From the NCBI RefSeq assembly GCF_946998835.1, contig NZ_CAMQAZ010000002.1, positions 1 through 64,000 of the forward strand: a DNA stretch of 64,000 bases. Reading direction: 5' to 3'. Positions within the stretch are counted from its first letter, which is position 1, and the number at the start of each line of letters is the position of its first letter. The position numbers and the translations under genes were made by a program. Positions 1 to 9,774 of the stretch are shown one piece after another. The notes beneath the pieces are model-generated. The model had not been told where the DNA came from. It saw only the letters and a list, made by a program, of their open reading frames with translations, and did not search any database. This DNA comes from an uncultured Corynebacterium sp. (lineage in GTDB: Bacteria; Actinomycetota; Actinomycetes; Mycobacteriales; Mycobacteriaceae).

Positions 1-3000
1 GGCCACCGAACTGGGCCTTACCACCCAGCGGCTGCTGGGTAATCATGGAGTACGGACCGGTGGAACGAGCGTGAATCTTCTCGTCGACCAGGTGGTGCAG
101 CTTCAGCATGTACATGTAGCCCACCGAAACCGGGAACGGGAACTTCTCGCCAGAGCGGCCGTCGAACAGCGTGGCCTTACCGTCGGCGTTGACCAGCACC
201 TCACCGTCACGGTTCGGGCGGGACGACTCGAGCAGACCAGCGAGCTCCTCGTTCTCAGCACCGTCGAACACCGGGGTTGCGACCAGGGAGTCGGACGGAA
301 CGTCGTGCAGGTCAGCCGGAAGACGCTTAGCCCAATCCGGATCCCCCTCGATGCTCCAGCCGGCCTTCGCCAGCCAGCCGAGGTGAACCTCCAGGACCTG
401 GCCGATGTTCATACGACGCGGAACACCGTGGGTGTTCAGGATGATGTCGACCGGGGTGCCGTCCGGCAGGAACGGCATGTCCTCCTGCGGCAGGATCTTG
501 CCGATAACGCCCTTGTTACCGTGGCGGCCTGCCATCTTGTCGCCGTCCTGGATCTTGCGCTTCTGCGCAACGTAGACGCGAACCATCTCGTTGACGCCCG
601 GAGCCAGGTCGTCATCGTCTTCACGCGAGAAGACGCGGACGCCGATGACCTTGCCGGACTCACCGTGCGGAACACGCATGGAGGTGTCGCGAACCTCTCG
701 GGACTTCTCACCGAAGATAGCGCGCAGCAGGCGCTCCTCCGGGGTCAGCTCAGTCTCACCCTTCGGGGTGGTCTTAGCGACCAGGATGTCACCGTCACGG
801 ACGTCGGCACCGATGCGGACGATACCGCGGTCATCCAGGTCCTTCAGCATCTCCTCGGATGCGTTCGGGATGTCACGGGTGATTTCCTCCGGACCCAGCT
901 TGGTGTCGCGGGCGTCAATCTCGTGCTCCTCGATGTGAATCGAGGTCAGGATGTCTTCCTCAACCATGCGCTGGTTCAGGATGATGGCGTCCTCGTAGTT
1001 GTGGCCCTCCCACGGCATGAATGCCACGAGCAGGTTCTTACCCAGTGCCATCTCACCGTTGTCGGTACCCGGACCGTCGGCGATGACCTGACCGGCCTCA
1101 ACACGCTGACCCTCGTCAACCAGTGGCTTCTGGTTGTAGCAGGTGCCCTGGTTGGTGCGCTCGAACTTGCGCAGCAGGTAGGTGTGACGCTGGCCTTCAT
1201 CGTCCATGATGGTGATGAAGTCAGCCGACACGGTCTCGACAACACCGGTGGCGGAAGCAACAATGACGTCGCCGGCGTCGTACGCAGCGCGCTGCTCCAT
1301 GCCGGTACCGACGAACGGAGCCTCCGAGCGTAGCAGCGGCACAGCCTGGCGCTGCATGTTCGCACCCATCAGGGCACGGTTAGCGTCGTCGTGCTCGAGG
1401 AACGGAATCATGGCGGTAGCCACGGAGACCATCTGACGCGGGGAAACGTCGAGATAGTCGACCTCATCGGCGCGAACAGACTCGACGTCACCACCCTTCT
1501 TACGCACAGACAGGGTCTCCTGAACGAAGTGGCCGTTCTCGTCGATCGGGGTGTTTGCCTGCGCGACGACGTAACGGTCTTCCTCATCAGCGGTGAGGTA
1601 ATCAACCTCGTCGGTGATGACACCATCGCGGACGCGACGGTACGGAGTCTCAATGAAACCGAACGGGTTCACGCGTGCGTAGCACGACAGCGAACCAATC
1701 AGACCAATGTTCGGACCCTCAGGGGTCTCAATCGGGCACATACGGCCGTAGTGCGACGGGTGAACGTCTCGGACCTCAAGACCAGCACGGTCACGGGTCA
1801 GACCACCCGGGCCCAGTGCGGACAGACGACGCTTGTGGGTCAGGCCCGACAGCGAGTTGTTCTGGTCCATGAACTGGGACAGCTGGGAAGTACCGAAGAA
1901 CTCACGGATAGCTGCGGAAACCGGGCGCACGTTAATCAGGGTGGTCGGCTGGATCGACTCCACGTCCTGAGTGGTCATGCGCTCACGAACCACGCGCTCC
2001 ATGCGGGACAGACCCACACGAACCTGGTTCTGGATCAGCTCGCCTACGGTACGCAGACGACGGTTACCGAAGTGGTCAATATCATCGGTCTCAACCGGGA
2101 TTTCGACACCTTCCGGCGAGGTCATTACCTTCTCGCCGTCGTGCAGACGCACGAGGTATTCGATAGTGGTGGCGATGTCCTGCTCGGTCAGAACCATCTC
2201 GCCGGAGGCATCGGTGCCCAGACCCAGCTTGCGGTTGACCTTGTAGCGGCCGACCTTAGCCAGGTCGTAGCGCTTCGGCTTGAAGAAGTTGTTCTCCAGC
2301 AGAGCCAGCGCGGACTCACGCGTCGGCGGCTCGCCCGGGCGCTGCTTGCGGTAAATCTCAAGCAGAGCCTCGTCAGTGTTTGCAACACCGTCCTTTTCCA
2401 AGGTGGCCATCATGATCTCGGAGAAGCCGAAGCGCTCCTTGATCTCTTCAGTGGTCCAGCCGAAAGCCTTCAGCAGAACCGTGACTGGCTGGCGACGCTT
2501 ACGGTCAATACGAACGCCGACGGTGTCCCGCTTGTCGACGTCGAACTCCAGCCACGCACCACGCGACGGAATAATCTTCACCGAGTGCAGCGGGCGCTCG
2601 GTGGACTTGTCAATAGTCTCATCGAAGTAGACGCCCGGAGAGCGCACCAGCTGAGAAACAACGACACGCTCAGTTCCGTTGACGATGAACGTACCCTTGT
2701 CCGTCATCATCGGGAAGTCACCGATGAAGACGGTCTGGCTCTTAATCTCACCGGTCTCGCGGTTAGTGAACTCCGCGGTGACGTAGAGGGGGGCCGAGTA
2801 GTTGATGTCCTTATCCTTGGACTCATCCACGGTGTTCTTAACGGAGTCGAACCACGGGTCCGACAGCGTCAGGGACATCTTCTGGGAGTAGTCCTCGATT
2901 GGAGAGAGCTCTTCTAGAATATCTTCGAGACCGCTGGTAACCCGAGCGTCTTCTCCGAGCTCCTCCTGGCGACGAGCGCGCCACTCAGGCGTGCCAATGA

Positions 3001-3151
3001 GCCATGCGAAAGACTCACGCTGCAGGTCGAGCAGACCAGGAACCGCAATCGGCTCCTGAATCTTTGCAAACGAGTACCTCTTCGAAGCTCCGGGAATACC
3101 GGTTACTGCCTTGGTCTGGCGGGAGACTGCCAAGATGCGTCCTTCCAGCAC
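1..3151 (-). CDS. rpoB: DNA-directed RNA polymerase subunit beta (3' end cut off)
   Basis: Catalytic beta subunit of RNA polymerase. The minus-strand frame is open from a GTG at 3151 (VLEGRILAVSRQTK) to the window edge, where it reads the conserved GGKAQFGG segment, so roughly the last 100 residues lie outside. The N-terminus matches the corynebacterial form. The rifampicin region, encoded at about 1794-1900, reads TSQLSQFMDQNNSLSG followed by LTHKRRLSALGP; the residues equivalent to E. coli D516, H526 and S531 are all wild type, so no classical rifampicin-resistance change is seen there. rpoC would be expected just beyond the window. The GTG start is chosen because the family N-terminus begins there. 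Confidence 0.97.
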   Translation of the reverse strand, partial: MLEGRILAVSRQTKAVTGIPGASKRYSFAKIQEPIAVPGLLDLQRESFAWLIGTPEWRARRQEELGEDARVTSGLEDILEELSPIEDYSQKMSLTLSDPWFDSVKNTVDESKDKDINYSAPLYVTAEFTNRETGEIKSQTVFIGDFPMMTDKGTFIVNGTERVVVSQLVRSPGVYFDETIDKSTERPLHSVKIIPSRGAWLEFDVDKRDTVGVRIDRKRRQPVTVLLKAFGWTTEEIKERFGFSEIMMATLEKDGVANTDEALLEIYRKQRPGEPPTRESALALLENNFFKPKRYDLAKVGRYKVNRKLGLGTDASGEMVLTEQDIATTIEYLVRLHDGEKVMTSPEGVEIPVETDDIDHFGNRRLRTVGELIQNQVRVGLSRMERVVRERMTTQDVESIQPTTLINVRPVSAAIREFFGTSQLSQFMDQNNSLSGLTHKRRLSALGPGGLTRDRAGLEVRDVHPSHYGRMCPIETPEGPNIGLIGSLSCYARVNPFGFIETPYRRVRDGVITDEVDYLTADEEDRYVVAQANTPIDENGHFVQETLSVRKKGGDVESVRADEVDYLDVSPRQMVSVATAMIPFLEHDDANRALMGANMQRQAVPLLRSEAPFVGTGMEQRAAYDAGDVIVASATGVVETVSADFITIMDDEGQRHTYLLRKFERTNQGTCYNQKPLVDEGQRVEAGQVIADGPGTDNGEMALGKNLLVAFMPWEGHNYEDAIILNQRMVEEDILTSIHIEEHEIDARDTKLGPEEITRDIPNASEEMLKDLDDRGIVRIGADVRDGDILVAKTTPKGETELTPEERLLRAIFGEKSREVRDTSMRVPHGESGKVIGVRVFSREDDDDLAPGVNEMVRVYVAQKRKIQDGDKMAGRHGNKGVIGKILPQEDMPFLPDGTPVDIILNTHGVPRRMNIGQVLEVHLGWLAKAGWSIEGDPDWAKRLPADLHDVPSDSLVATPVFDGAENEELAGLLESSRPNRDGEVLVNADGKATLFDGRSGEKFPFPVSVGYMYMLKLHHLVDEKIHARSTGPYSMITQQPLGGKAQFGG

Positions 3152-3475
3152 CTCACGCGGTGAAGCACACCGGGGGCATCCGGTGGTGCGCTCCGCCCGC
3201 TTGGTTTATACGCGATTCAAGTTGCAGGAATTATTTCTGTTGCGTACCGGGATACTTTGCGTCTACCCTTTGGTGACACGCGAAAGTGATTCCCCCACCA
3301 CTCGGCCTCCAAGACCAACCTTTAAAGGCATGTCTTCGAGCCCCAACGGCGAAGTCGCAGCAACTCCTTCTAACAGCTAAAAGCACGAAAACCGGTGCTA
3401 CATAATAGCCTCGAGCCCCGCGCGCAAGCCATGAAAGAGCTGACGACAGATACACTAATTCCAGCGCAACGATTT

Positions 3476-3504
3476 AGCCTATATCAAAAACTGCTAGTTG
3501 TCTA
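3476..3504 (-). promoter_or_regulatory. Candidate rpoB promoter in a 438-base gap
   Basis: The gap 3152-3589 between rpoB and the DUF3068 gene holds no convincing ORF. On the minus strand TAGACA (3504-3499) and TAGGCT (3481-3476) are separated by 17 bases, a plausible -35/-10 pair. It would give an rpoB leader of about 320 bases. This is by-eye motif matching only. Confidence 0.35.
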
Positions 3505-3577
3505 GTAAAACTTGACAAAACGGGCGTGTCGCATTCCAGCGCCACTGACATAAACGATGAGGTCTGGGCGCTATGGT

Positions 3578-3607
3578 CGTCGTAAAGCGTTACTCTGCTT
3601 TACGACG
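3578..3607. repeat. Inverted pair of GCTTTACGACG at the end of the DUF3068 gene
   Basis: CGTCGTAAAGC (3578-3588) and GCTTTACGACG (3597-3607) form an 11-base-pair perfect stem with an 8-base loop. The structure straddles the DUF3068 stop codon, so it could act as a terminator, but no U-run follows. The arms are the commonest version of the dispersed CGTCGNNAAGC word found across the window. Confidence 0.6.
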
Positions 3608-4555
3608 GGTCGAGGGCCGCACGATACCCACGATTGCGATGAAGACCAGAATCGAACCGGACGTGATGAGACCAATCGACCACGGTTCCAATGCCGGGCG
3701 CTTGAAATTCTCCAACGCGCCGAAGAGAAGCTGATTGGAAAGAGCCTCGTCCATCGAGCCATTGAAGCGCAGGTAATCCATGATGGGCTCGCCGTCACGG
3801 GTCTCCCACCAAAGGTGAATGTCCTCAGACATATCAATGACCGAGCCCGACTTCGGCTCGACCCACAAATCACGAGTGCCCTGATACTGCAGAAAACCGG
3901 ACTTGTCATCCTGGGTCAGCTGGGAAACATACGAGCGGTACTTTTGGGCGAGATTCGTCTTCTCAATATCCTGACGGAAATGCAGAACCCGATTGCCTCC
4001 GCGCTCCTCTTCCCCAACGAAGTTCGCCGGCAGGGAATCGTGCAGGAAGTCATCAAATACCAGGTATTCCTTTTCCTCCGTGTTCGCCGGAAGCTTCACC
4101 CAGTGTCCTTCAAACTTCACCGAGCGCGGGACACCTGCCATACGGTCAACCAGAGTGGCGGGTGCCAGAGCCTCACCTGTCAAACGATCGATGCTCACAG
4201 TCCAAATATTGGCCTCAATGAGTTCTGTAAGCGGGTCTGTACCCACCACTTCAGGTGGAAGTTCACGCATTTCCGTCACACCGACACGGAGAGAGACCTT
4301 GTCCTCATCGGCGGGTTCAATAAGCACACCGTGGAGCTGCCGCTGCAGCGGCGAATGGACTTCTTCCCGCTTGCCCTCTTCATTAATCCTCGTGGAGACA
4401 CCGTCCTCGGCGCGCAACGTGTACGACACCGGTGGCAGGTCAAGTGGCATTTTAGGATCGACATTGAGCACCCGCGGCAGCAGAATGCCAGCGGCAAGCA
4501 ATGCGGTGCCTAGACCCAGTAGAAGGATAGACAGAATTCTCGGCCGTGAGAGCAT
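3590..4555 (-). CDS. DUF3068 (porin PorA family) membrane-anchored protein
   Basis: A 321-residue protein with an N-terminal membrane segment (about residues 8-28, ILSILLLGLGTALLAAGILL), a large predicted extracytoplasmic part, and a C-terminal membrane segment (about 295-312) ending in a basic tail. This two-helix layout and the overall sequence fit the actinobacterial DUF3068 family, which database naming links to PorA although its role is poorly defined. No enzyme motif is seen. The ATG at 4555 lies about seven bases after TAAAGT, an arrangement typical of leaderless actinobacterial messages. It is minus strand, upstream of rpoB, and separated from rplL by a strong terminator, so it is probably its own unit. 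Confidence 0.8.
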   Translation of the reverse strand: MLSRPRILSILLLGLGTALLAAGILLPRVLNVDPKMPLDLPPVSYTLRAEDGVSTRINEEGKREEVHSPLQRQLHGVLIEPADEDKVSLRVGVTEMRELPPEVVGTDPLTELIEANIWTVSIDRLTGEALAPATLVDRMAGVPRSVKFEGHWVKLPANTEEKEYLVFDDFLHDSLPANFVGEEERGGNRVLHFRQDIEKTNLAQKYRSYVSQLTQDDKSGFLQYQGTRDLWVEPKSGSVIDMSEDIHLWWETRDGEPIMDYLRFNGSMDEALSNQLLFGALENFKRPALEPWSIGLITSGSILVFIAIVGIVRPSTRRKAE

Positions 4556-4676
4556 GATAGTTACTTTACAGGCCGTGGCACTGCCTCAAGGTCAGCAGTG
4601 GGCAGGTTTTGCCTGAGACCTCTATGGCAGTGACGGGTTAAGTGGCGGGCTGAGTATCGGGTTAAGTAGCTCAACA

Positions 4677-4719
4677 GAAAAACCGCCAACCCTGGGCATA
4701 GAAGCCCAGAATTGGCGGT
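4677..4719 (-). terminator. Rho-independent terminator of rplJ-rplL
   Basis: Minus-strand hairpin with arms ACCGCCAA / TTGGCGGT extended by an inner GGGC/GCCC stem, followed by a run of U (TTTTT). It lies about 50 bases after the rplL stop. Confidence 0.9.
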
Positions 4720-4768
4720 ATAGATTGGTAGCTTTAGGCCACTACCGGGGCCGAAGCAAGTAACTGAA

Positions 4769-5152
<384 letters not shown>

Positions 5153-5276
5153 GGATATTCTCCTATGAGTGTGGTGCGGCCGCTCCCCTCAGAGATCCCT
5201 GGGGTCGAAGCCGTCAAAGTGATATTGAAAAGTTTTTCGCGTGATTTAGTTCGCGTAGTTCGCGAGCCGCTCGGGA

Positions 5277-5789
5277 TTACTTCTTTTCCTCGAGTGCCGC
5301 AGCAAGGCGGGCAACCGAGGAGGTCGGAGCATCGAGCAGGCCAGCGACGTTCGCCAGAACGCCGTTGAAGGCACCAGCCAGCTTTGCCAGCGTGGTCTCA
5401 CGGTTATCCATATCCGCAAGAGCCTCGAACTGTGCTGCATCCATTGCAGCACCGTCCATGTAGCCGCCCTTGATCACGAGGTTCTTGTTGTCACCGGCGA
5501 ACTTCTTAATCGCCTTAGCCGCATCCACAGCCTCGCCCTTGATGAAGGCGACTGCAGTCGGGCCGTTCAGGTGCTCATCAAGACCCTCAATCCCTGCCTC
5601 GTCGGCAGCGATCTTGATCATGGTGTTCTTGGCGACGGAGTACTTAACATCAGCACCGAGGGCGCGACGCAGTTCCGTGATTTCCGCGACGGACAGGCCG
5701 CGGTACTCAGTCAGCACGATAGCGTTGGACTCTTCGACGTCCTGCTTCAGCGCTGCAACAGCTGCAATCTTCTCAGCGTTTGCTGCCAT
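5277..5789 (-). CDS. rplJ: 50S ribosomal protein L10
   Basis: Stalk base protein that anchors L7/L12 dimers on 23S rRNA. The start is set at the ATG at 5789 (MAANAEKIAAVAAL), 11 bases after AAGGAGG, giving 170 residues, the usual corynebacterial size; the frame stays open another 48 bases upstream (to 5837) but lacks a site there. Conserved features are VLTEYRGLSVAEITELR, the TAVAFIKG segment, and an Ala-rich C-terminal helix that binds L7/L12. It is the first gene of the rplJL pair and is preceded by a structured leader. Confidence 0.97.
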   Translation of the reverse strand: MAANAEKIAAVAALKQDVEESNAIVLTEYRGLSVAEITELRRALGADVKYSVAKNTMIKIAADEAGIEGLDEHLNGPTAVAFIKGEAVDAAKAIKKFAGDNKNLVIKGGYMDGAAMDAAQFEALADMDNRETTLAKLAGAFNGVLANVAGLLDAPTSSVARLAAALEEKK

Positions 5790-5866
5790 GTGTACTCTCG
5801 CCTCCTTCCTGGTCTTTGCAATTTTCCGCTCGGCCAAACGAAGGCTTTTTGCCTAAATACAACAAA

Positions 5867-5895
5867 CGCCCCAATCCTCGCACAAGGATGGGGCG
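5867..5895 (-). promoter_or_regulatory. Stem-loop in the rplJ leader (possible L10 autoregulation or attenuation)
   Basis: In the 398-base gap 5790-6187 the minus strand forms a GC-rich hairpin (arms GCCCCATCCT and AGGATTGGGGC, one bulge, 6-base loop) followed by TTTGTTGT, and then a second small hairpin GGCAAAAAGCC just before the rplJ ribosome site. Leader structures of this kind control rplJL in other bacteria. Whether this is an L10-binding leader or an attenuator cannot be told by eye. Nothing else clear was seen in the gap. Confidence 0.55.
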
Positions 5896-6187
5896 CACAA
5901 ATCTTCTCGCATGTTCCACTTCACCTCTGCCAACCCCTTGGCTGACATATGAAGTACAACTGAGCAAGCGCTTCCAAGTCCTCCTGCGTGGGCCGCTCAC
6001 CGTATTCCTACAATGAAACCTTCAATCCGCTTCTTTCGACGCGAATGACCGACGGTCTTCGGTGAAACTTGAGTACCAGCTCCATCGTCCCAACTCGTTG
6101 TTGGTACCGATTGGAAAGCCGGTCAAACTTCGTGAAGAAACTTTATACCAGGACCGTGCAATTAACCAAATCGCCTAACCAAAGCGC

Positions 6188-6820
6188 CTACCCAAACCGC
6201 GCGGCCCCTGGCTCACCGAAACGGCCGAACTCCAGGTCCTTCTCGCGTTGCCGCACAATCATCTCAAGCTCTGCGAAGTAGGCATTCAGGTCATCGTCGG
6301 CAAGCCACAGCACCTGGTCCGCATAGTCAAGAACCACACGCACCATGTCGTCAGGATGCGCGTCCAACCTCGCGGCGTCGAGAATGTCCACGGTCAGCGA
6401 TAGTGCCACACGCACCACCGGCGGAATCTCCGGGGCCAGGCACTGCTGCGCCACAACTTCGCGGAGCTCCACGGCCTCCATTCGCGCAATGATGCGCAGC
6501 AGACGCACCACCACGACCTGCGCCGCCCGCGCATGCAAGGCTTCCTCTTCGCTCATCCCCGGCCGCACCACGGAATCCTGGATATTGCGACGGAGCACCT
6601 CGGCAACGCGGTCGTCCTCCCCCAGACCCGTCAGCACCTCCCCCAGCAGGGTCTGCCCCGCGATGCGCAGGCAGGGCATGTCATAGGCATCGTCGCCCAG
6701 CGAATCCAAATACGAGATGAGCTGCGGTTCAATAATTCCGGAACCGTCGTCGAGCTGTGCCAGGCGATTAATCTCGCCGAGCGCCTCCAGCCCTTCTTCG
6801 GGTTCCAAAATTAACGTCAT
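6188..6820 (-). CDS. Conserved hypothetical protein between rplA and rplJ
   Basis: An acidic, leucine-rich, probably all-helical soluble protein of about 210 residues; no signal peptide, membrane segment or catalytic motif is visible and I do not recognise the family. The ATG at 6820 (MTLILEPEEGLEAL) is preferred because TAGAAT lies seven bases upstream, which suggests a leaderless message; the frame could begin 21 bases earlier. It sits on the minus strand between the rplKA and rplJL operons, isolated from rplA by a terminator, so it is likely transcribed alone. Confidence 0.7.
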   Translation of the reverse strand: MTLILEPEEGLEALGEINRLAQLDDGSGIIEPQLISYLDSLGDDAYDMPCLRIAGQTLLGEVLTGLGEDDRVAEVLRRNIQDSVVRPGMSEEEALHARAAQVVVVRLLRIIARMEAVELREVVAQQCLAPEIPPVVRVALSLTVDILDAARLDAHPDDMVRVVLDYADQVLWLADDDLNAYFAELEMIVRQREKDLEFGRFGEPGAARFG

Positions 6821-6955
6821 AGTCGCGATTCTAAGCAACAAACTTTCGCCGTGAGTCCGTTTCGGCGCGATTAATTATCAGCATTGGCAATTCGCTTTAC
6901 GACGTCCACCGCGTCCGCACCCCCACTACACCATCAAAATCCCTTGTGAGAATGC

Positions 6956-7005
6956 AAAAACCGCCGCCTCGCACACTCGGGGAAAAGTGCACTAGGCGGC
7001 GGTTT
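6956..7005 (-). terminator. Rho-independent terminator of rplK-rplA
   Basis: Minus-strand hairpin with perfect 12-base arms AAACCGCCGCCT / AGGCGGCGGTTT and a U-run after the second arm (GGTTTTTGC). It lies about 45 bases after the rplA stop. Confidence 0.93.
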
Positions 7006-7049
7006 CAAAGAGCTAGAGGAGCTCCACTGGCCTATCGACTGATGCCGAT

Positions 7050-7754
7050 TTAGGCGGTGTAGTCCTTAATCACGCTGGTGTCAACCGGGATGCCCGGGCC
7101 GTTGGTGGCGGAGACGGTGATCTTCTTCAGGTACTTACCCTTAGCAGCGGACGGCTTGAGGCGCATCAGCTCGTCGATAAGCGCACCGTAGTTCTCGGCC
7201 AGCTTCTCGGCGTCGAAGGATGCCTTACCGATAACAGCCTGCAGGTTAGCGGCCTTGTCAACGCGGAAGGAAATCTTACCGCCCTTGATTTCGGTGACAG
7301 CCTTAGCAACATCCGGGGTAACGGTGCCGGTCTTCGGGTTCGGCATCAGACCACGCGGGCCGAGGATACGAGCCACGCGACCAACCTTGGCCATCTGGTC
7401 CGGGGTTGCGATAGCAGCGTCGAAGTCGGTCCAGCCGCCCTGAATCTTCTCAATCAGCTCGTCGGAGCCAACGAAGTCAGCGCCAGCCTCTTCAGCCTTG
7501 GTGGCGTTCTCGCCAGCGGCGAAGACGACGACGCGGACAGTCTTACCAGTGCCGTTCGGCAGGGAGACGGTGCCGCGAACCAGCTGGTCAGCCTTGCGCG
7601 GGTCAACACCCAGGCAGATGGCGACGTCGATGGTGGCGTCGTAGTTCTTGGAGGAGGTCTCCTTGGCCAGGTTAGCGGCCTCGAGCGGAGAGTAGATGCG
7701 GCCGGCGTCGATCTTCTCGGCGGCGGCGCGGTATGCCTTAGAGTTCTTGCTCAT
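7050..7754 (-). CDS. rplA: 50S ribosomal protein L1
   Basis: L1 stalk protein of the large subunit, involved in release of the E-site tRNA and often a translational repressor of its own operon. The 234-residue product starts MSKNSKAYRAAAEKI and carries the family segments NYDATIDVAICLGVDPRKADQ, RGTVSLPNGTGKTVRV and LGPRGLMPNPKTGTVT. Length is normal. It follows rplK on the minus strand with a 96-base spacer and ends in a strong terminator. Confidence 0.98.
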   Translation of the reverse strand: MSKNSKAYRAAAEKIDAGRIYSPLEAANLAKETSSKNYDATIDVAICLGVDPRKADQLVRGTVSLPNGTGKTVRVVVFAAGENATKAEEAGADFVGSDELIEKIQGGWTDFDAAIATPDQMAKVGRVARILGPRGLMPNPKTGTVTPDVAKAVTEIKGGKISFRVDKAANLQAVIGKASFDAEKLAENYGALIDELMRLKPSAAKGKYLKKITVSATNGPGIPVDTSVIKDYTA

Positions 7755-7850
7755 GAAAAGTCCAATCTCAATGAAGTGAAATGTTGGATTGTGGTGTGTA
7801 GCGGGCCGAAGCTGGCCCTACCACGGTTGACGACGACGTCGGAAAGCGTC

Positions 7851-8288
7851 TTACTTAGCGCCCTCGACGGTGATGCCCATGGAGCGAGCAGTACCGGCGA
7901 TGATGCGTGCGCCCATCTCGATGTCGTTGGCGTTCAGGTCCGGCTTCTTCAGCTCGGCGATTTCCTTGCACTGCTCCCAGGTCACGGAACCGACCTTGTC
8001 GGTGTGCGGAACGCCCGAACCCTTCTGAATACCAGCGGCCTTCAGCAGCAGCTTAGCTGCCGGCGGGGTCTTCAGAACGAAGGTGAAGGAGCGGTCTTCG
8101 TAGACGGAGATCTCAACCGGGACAACGTTGCCACGCTGGTTCTCAGTTGCTGCGTTGTAAGCCTTGCAGAACTCCATGATGTTGACACCATGGGCACCCA
8201 GTGCCGGACCAACCGGCGGAGCCGGGTTAGCCTGACCAGCCTGGATCTGCAGCTTAATAATCGCAGAAAGCTTCTTCTTCGGAGCCAT
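7851..8288 (-). CDS. rplK: 50S ribosomal protein L11
   Basis: L11 binds the GTPase-associated region of 23S rRNA and is the target site region of thiopeptide drugs. The 145-residue protein begins [19 protein letters not shown] and includes the conserved [17 protein letters not shown] segment and the C-terminal RNA-binding domain ending [14 protein letters not shown]. Length is normal. TAGGAAGTAGG precedes the ATG. It is the first gene of the rplKA operon; the 390 bases between it and nusG contain tandem repeats and one copy of GCTTTACGACG but no gene. Confidence 0.98.
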
Positions 8289-8563
8289 CGGATTAACCTA
8301 CTTCCTAGTTACCGGGGTACGCCGCCCCGATGAAAAGGCGACTCACCCCGTCCGGATGCCGACGCTTTACGACGCCCCTTGCGCTCTCGGCCAAAGAAGC
8401 CGCTGACGCAGGTCATCGAGTTGGTGCCAGCCACCGGGGATACGATTTTCTTGGCGCATATGTGCTCAAGGCACAAAAATGCACGCCTGGCTACGTTACC
8501 GCAGCGTATGGCGTGCATCAAAATCCGTTGCCGGATGGATTGCTCAAGTGAGCGTTCTGGCGC

Positions 8564-8647
8564 TTGGCTTAGGCCTAGTGCCTGGCTTAGGGCTAGTGCC
8601 TGGCTTAGGGCTAGTGCCTGGCTTAGGGCTAGTGCCTGGCCCAGCGC
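8564..8647. repeat. 18-base tandem repeat between nusG and rplK
   Basis: One imperfect and three exact copies of CTGGCTTAGGGCTAGTGC (8564-8581, 8582-8599, 8600-8617, 8618-8635), followed by a degenerate 12-base remnant to 8647. The array begins about 30 bases after the nusG stop. Eighteen-base periodicity without spacers excludes CRISPR. Confidence 0.9.
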
Positions 8648-8678
8648 CTGTCTTGAGATTGAGCTCTTGAGATCGGGC

Positions 8679-9584
8679 CTAGTTCAGCTTCTCGACCTCG
8701 TCGATGCCCAGCTCGACCGGCGTCTCACGGCCGAAGATGGAAACCAGAGCCTTCATGCGACCGGTGTCCGGGTCAATCTCAGAGATGGTCGCTGCCACGG
8801 ATGCGAACGGACCGGACAGAATGGTCACGGACTCGCCGACCTCGTAGTCGATGGCGACGGTCTTCTTCTCCGACTGCGGAGCAGCTGCGACAGCCAGCTC
8901 GCCGTCGGCATTTGCTGCCTCTTCGGTTGTGTCTGCGGTGATGGTCTCCTTCGGCATGAGGAACTTAGCGACCTCGCGAATCTTCACCTTGGACGGCTGA
9001 CCCTCGCTACCAACGAAGGAGGTAACACCCGGGGTGTCGCGGACAACAGACCAGGACGGGTCATCCAGGCTCATGCGGACCAGGACGTAGCCCGGCAGCA
9101 GCTTGCGCTTGACGATCTTCTTCTTGCCGTCGTCCTTGCGCTCTTCAACTTCCTCAACCGGAACGATGACCTCGTGAATCTGCTCATCGACACCCATGGT
9201 CTGGGCGCGCATCTCCAGGTTGGTCTTCACCTTGTTTTCGTAACCGGAGTAGCACTGGATGATGTACCAGTCGCCCGGGCGGCGCTTGAGCTCGCGCTGG
9301 AACTCGCGCAGACGCTTGCGGTACTCCGCATCTGCGTCGGCGGCTGCCTGAGCCTCAGCGTCTACAGCGGTCCCCTCTGCGGTCTCCTCTGCCGGTGCTG
9401 CGTTGGCTGCGTCGTCGCCAGCCGGAGCGGCGGTATCAGCTGCGGTGTCAGCAGCTGGAGCGGCATCCTCAGCCGGAGCCTCTACCTGAGCCTGTGCGTC
9501 CTGCACATCCTGCTCAGTTGCGGCAGCGTCCGCGGACTGGGCGTCAGGCTGGGCGTCGGAGAAAATATTCTGTCCATCGTTCAT
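8679..9584 (-). CDS. nusG: Transcription termination/antitermination protein NusG
   Basis: NusG binds RNA polymerase and couples it to Rho or to ribosomal protein S10. The C-terminal two-thirds are typical: the NGN domain begins around residue 105 (GDWYIIQCYSGYENKVKTNLE), contains GYVLVRMSLDDPSW, and a KOW domain follows with VTILSGPFA near residue 260. Unlike the short E. coli protein, the first ~100 residues are an Ala/Asp/Glu-rich low-complexity extension, as is common in Actinobacteria. An Ala-rich insert (about 215-235) lies between the two domains. It is downstream of secE on the minus strand. Confidence 0.96.
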   Translation of the reverse strand: MNDGQNIFSDAQPDAQSADAAATEQDVQDAQAQVEAPAEDAAPAADTAADTAAPAGDDAANAAPAEETAEGTAVDAEAQAAADADAEYRKRLREFQRELKRRPGDWYIIQCYSGYENKVKTNLEMRAQTMGVDEQIHEVIVPVEEVEERKDDGKKKIVKRKLLPGYVLVRMSLDDPSWSVVRDTPGVTSFVGSEGQPSKVKIREVAKFLMPKETITADTTEEAANADGELAVAAAPQSEKKTVAIDYEVGESVTILSGPFASVAATISEIDPDTGRMKALVSIFGRETPVELGIDEVEKLN

Positions 9585-9774
9585 GTCGTGCTAACCCCTC
9601 TTGTATCTACATCTACGGCTCGCAACGTTGACATCTTCGAGTAAAAGTCTCAAGAGCCAATATGCCATCCGCGATTACTTCGCACAGCCACACACCAGCT
9701 GCGCTAACGAATAATCCCGCCGTCCGGAACTCGGAGGCGGGATGAAAAGCATCACTGAGAAACAGTATAACCGA

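Noticed and set aside
1794..1900. Possible rifampicin-resistance substitutions in rpoB
   Set aside because: The residues corresponding to D516, H526 and S531 are all wild type.
71..2917. Long plus-strand open frames (420 and 508 codons) opposite rpoB
   Set aside because: They are antisense shadows of rpoB caused by its codon bias; the minus strand encodes a fully conserved beta subunit.
8564..8647. CRISPR-like array
   Set aside because: Units are 18 bases with no spacers and no cas genes nearby; it is a simple tandem repeat.
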